Position numbers and translations under genes: made by a program. A DNA stretch of 64,000 nucleotides from Saprospiraceae bacterium. Lineage in GTDB: Bacteria > Bacteroidota > Bacteroidia > Chitinophagales > Saprospiraceae. The notes under the pieces were generated by a model that did not search any database, was not told the origin of the DNA, and saw only the letters and a program-made list of their open reading frames with translations. The stretch lies in assembly GCA_016715105.1 (NCBI GenBank), contig JADKBO010000002.1, forward strand, positions 482,622-546,621, in the 5' to 3' direction. Shown piece after piece: positions 62,129 through 64,000 of the stretch (the stretch's first letter is position 1; every line of letters starts with the position of its first letter).

Positions 62129-63217
62129 ATGGAGATACAAAATAGATATATCCCTCAATCAAGACCACACCCAGGAGAAACTTTGGCTGAGAAGCTGGAG
62201 GAAATGGGCATGGGTCCAAAAGAGTTCGCCCTTCGGACAGGAAAGCCCGAAAAAACCATTATTGCAATCCTTAATGGAGTAAGTTCTATAACACCGGAAA
62301 TGGCTGTGCAATTTGAGAATGTCACTCAGATTCCTGCTAATTTCTGGATGAATCACCAAAGAAGTTATGACGAATATCTGGCAAGGATAAAGCACAAAGC
62401 AACCATAGATGAAGCTGTTCCTTGGGCAAAAAATTTTCCTATTGCTAGTATGATAAAAAAGGGTTGGCTGCCCAATGTTCAATCAATCCAAGAAAAGACA
62501 ATGGAAATGCTCTCCTTCTTTGCCTTTGCAAATCATCATGGATGGGAAGAATACTATTTCAAACAACAATTGAAAGTCAACTTTAGAATTTCTTTGGCAA
62601 ACACCAACGAACCATTTGCCATTTCTGCCTGGCTTAGAAAGGGAGAAATGCAGGCTGCAGAATTGGAAGCTAGTGAATATACTGAAAAGAAGTTTAAAGC
62701 GGCATTACCTGAATTGAAGACAGTAATGGCAAATCACTCAAGCAATTTCTTTGCACAACTTCAAAGTATTTGTTTGGAAGCTGGTGTAAAAGTAGTTTAT
62801 ACTCCCTGCATAAGTAAAGCCCCGATTAATGGAGCGACTCGATGGTTGAACGATACGCCTCTGATCCAATTATCTGGCAGATACAATAGGAATGATAGTT
62901 TTTGGTTTACTTTTTTCCACGAAGCTGGACACATACTTTTGCATGGCAAAAAGGATATTTTCCTGGAAAAAGTAGAATACTCTGATAAAGATCTTGTGAA
63001 GGAAAAGGAAGCAGACGAGTTTGCCATCAAGTGGACATTGTCACATGAAGATGAAGCAGAAATCCTCAATGCAGCGCCTTTTGGTCCAAAAGAAATTGTG
63101 GAATTCGCCAAACTTTTGAATACACATCCGGCAATCATAGTTGGTAGGCTGCAGTACCAAAAATTGATCCATTATTCAGTTGGGCGGGAATTTATTGAGC
63201 CTGTTGTTTTTGAATAA
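62129..63217 (+). CDS. higA: HigA-type HTH antitoxin fused to ImmA/IrrE metallopeptidase domain
   Basis: 362 residues. It starts with a HigA domain: SRPHPGETLAEKLEEMGMGP, KEFALRTGKPEKTIIAILNG, and SSITPEMAVQFENVTQIPAN with FWMNHQ. A linker of about 130 residues follows. The C-terminal ImmA/IrrE (M78/DUF955) domain is FWFTFFHEAGHILLHGKKDI, an HExxH zinc site with both His and the Glu present, then KEKEADEFAIKWTL, supplying the third ligand (E-x-x-A-D-x-F-A). It would neutralise HigB and repress the operon. The protease may cleave a partner in response to damage or phage, as known for ImmA. Confidence 0.87.
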   Translation: MEIQNRYIPQSRPHPGETLAEKLEEMGMGPKEFALRTGKPEKTIIAILNGVSSITPEMAVQFENVTQIPANFWMNHQRSYDEYLARIKHKATIDEAVPWAKNFPIASMIKKGWLPNVQSIQEKTMEMLSFFAFANHHGWEEYYFKQQLKVNFRISLANTNEPFAISAWLRKGEMQAAELEASEYTEKKFKAALPELKTVMANHSSNFFAQLQSICLEAGVKVVYTPCISKAPINGATRWLNDTPLIQLSGRYNRNDSFWFTFFHEAGHILLHGKKDIFLEKVEYSDKDLVKEKEADEFAIKWTLSHEDEAEILNAAPFGPKEIVEFAKLLNTHPAIIVGRLQYQKLIHYSVGREFIEPVVFE

Positions 63218-63296
63218 ATGCATTGGGGAAGGTGTATTTTATGGCGTTTTTTTACCTGCTATCTTTTTTGTATTACTGGTATGATTAAATTTCCAT
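63218..63296. other. Short gap downstream of the antitoxin-protease
   Basis: There is no gene, terminator or repeat that I could support in this short stretch. Confidence 0.4.
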
Positions 63297-63473
63297 TTAG
63301 ATACCTTCATGTCCTATTGTTATTGATATTTCTTCCAAAATATTCCAATCAAAATCATGTAGCTCATTGACCATTTCTTCAATAATATTTCCTATTTGCT
63401 GTTCTATACCTGTATCTTCTCCGAAATTAAGAATGTAGTGATGATAGAAGCTTTTTACTAAATATGGTTTAAG
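63297..63473 (-). pseudogene. Coding-like remnant, unknown
   Basis: An open minus-strand frame of about 58 codons without a clear start (just after a stop) reads KSFYHHYILNFGEDTGIEQQ, then IGNIIEEMVNELHDFDWNIL and EEISITIGHEGI. Codon composition is coding-like and acidic helices dominate. It is the downstream end of the decayed minus-strand region that continues to the window edge. No family was recognised. Confidence 0.35.
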
Positions 63474-63548
63474 TTATTTATTTATAATTCGATATTTCAG
63501 AGGCTTGTTTTTGTTTGAAAACAACACAGAAGTTGGGAATAACTTTAA

Positions 63549-63683
63549 TTAATTAAAATTCTCGTGAAAATTCTCTTTCAAATGTAAAACCAATTTTTCA
63601 TATTGATTTCTTATGTGTTGATTTGCATCAATAAGACGTCTTCTAAAAATCTTCCCAAAATTTTGACCTCTGTACTTTTGCAT
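63549..63683 (-). pseudogene. Coding-like remnant, unknown
   Basis: A 44-codon minus-strand frame beginning MQKYRGQNFGKIFRRRLIDA, continuing NQHIRNQYEKLVLHLKENFH and a stop. It is rich in Lys, Arg and Asn with helix-like spacing. It may be the middle of a single gene split by frameshifts together with the flanking remnants. Confidence 0.3.
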
Positions 63684-63772
63684 AGTACAGAACTAGTTAA
63701 ACCTATGAATGGGTTGTATTCTTACGCCATAAAAAATAGAATTGCTAGGCAGGTCGATTTTGTTTATCCCTA

Positions 63773-64000
63773 TCATATCCGAAGCTGTTCTATATTTTTC
63801 AAAAATGCTAAAGCTTCGTTATCTATCATCTCTAGCATTTTAATTGCAAATTTTAAATTATCTTCATTTTCAACTTTGATTCTAGAATCCTCGAAATAAT
63901 TTAATGAATTAAAACCAAAATTTAATGTTGTAGCTTCTTTTTAAAAATCCAGGATTTATATCTAGATATAAAGAGGTTATTTGTGAAATTTCATTTATAC
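63773..64000 (-). pseudogene. Frameshifted minus-strand gene running off the window
   Basis: From the window edge the minus strand reads INEISQITSLYLDINPGFLK in one frame, then after a shift at an A5 run (63938-63942) EATTLNFGFNSLNYFEDSRI, KVENEDNLKFAIKMLEMIDN, EALAFLKNIEQLRI and a stop at 63773. Joined, it gives about 75 codons of the C-terminal part of a protein that starts outside the window. No family was recognised; its composition is close to that of restriction or abortive-infection helper proteins, which is only an impression. Confidence 0.4.

Noticed and set aside
1..64000. tRNA or rRNA genes
   Set aside because: No cloverleaf with a GTTCGA-type arm or rRNA core word was seen in the gaps by eye; a covariance search would be decisive.

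Overview
The window looks like a chromosomal segment of a member of the Bacteroidota, most likely the Saprospiria/Chitinophagia side. The evidence is low-GC coding sequence, start sites that rarely carry a Shine-Dalgarno sequence, several TAnnTTTG -7 promoter boxes, and many families typical of the phylum: a TonB-dependent receptor, Omp28, DUF6029, DUF6089, DUF2851, DUF4175, DUF4230, an aspartate-rich HemB, and atpD-atpC standing apart from the other atp genes. The lineage call is an inference from gene content. No rRNA or tRNA gene was recognised.

Layout. 0-4.8 kb is an accessory strip: an NTF2-like protein, a lipoprotein, a frameshifted ankyrin protein, a VOC protein, a ParE-type toxin-antitoxin pair and a second pair made of an HTH-Panacea antitoxin and a RelE-like toxin. 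5-11.1 kb is eroded DNA: a large TPR-like secreted protein broken in two places, a 5'-truncated partner, a decayed DDE transposase, a truncated trypsin-like protease and a frameshifted DUF6602 protein. 11.3-17.3 kb holds a serine hydrolase, a hydroxyacid dehydrogenase, an intact IS4-type element and dense intergenic repeats. 17.3-30 kb is mostly housekeeping: a peptide-type ABC substrate-binding protein and permease, a tandem ABC ATPase, yidD, hemB, pruA, a NodB-type deacetylase, a DUF6089 barrel and atpDC. 30-40 kb holds a secreted thioredoxin, a Gfo/Idh/MocA oxidoreductase, a 1083-residue TolB-like/barrel protein, apaG, gmk, yicC and dodecin. 39.7-43.5 kb is a thiamine salvage locus (PnuC-type transporter, NadR-like ATPase, TPP riboswitch, TonB-dependent receptor). 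43.5-50.3 kb includes a TlpA/DUF6029/Omp28 group, a SMUG2-like glycosylase, DUF2851 and folA. 50.3-57.8 kb is a minus-strand cell-shape block (DUF4175, RsbW-like kinase, ybeY, mreC, mreD, mrdA). 58.6-61.1 kb is a plus-strand trio (LPG-synthase-like membrane protein, DUF3108, DUF4230). 61.5-64 kb is accessory again: a methyltransferase tail, a HigB toxin with an HTH-ImmA/IrrE antitoxin, and a decayed minus-strand gene.

Two themes run across the window. First, many intergenic gaps contain imperfect tandem repeats with a strict 7-bp period but different unit words, together with copies of longer interspersed repeats and REP-like hairpins; the IS4-type element sits inside the loop of one such hairpin. 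Second, an unusual number of genes are split by single-base shifts, mostly in homopolymers (ankyrin protein, the 767-codon secreted protein, DUF6602, TonB receptor signal peptide, mrdA five times, DUF4175, DUF3108, HigB). This may reflect consensus errors of a long-read assembly rather than biology, so the broken-gene calls should be read with that in mind.
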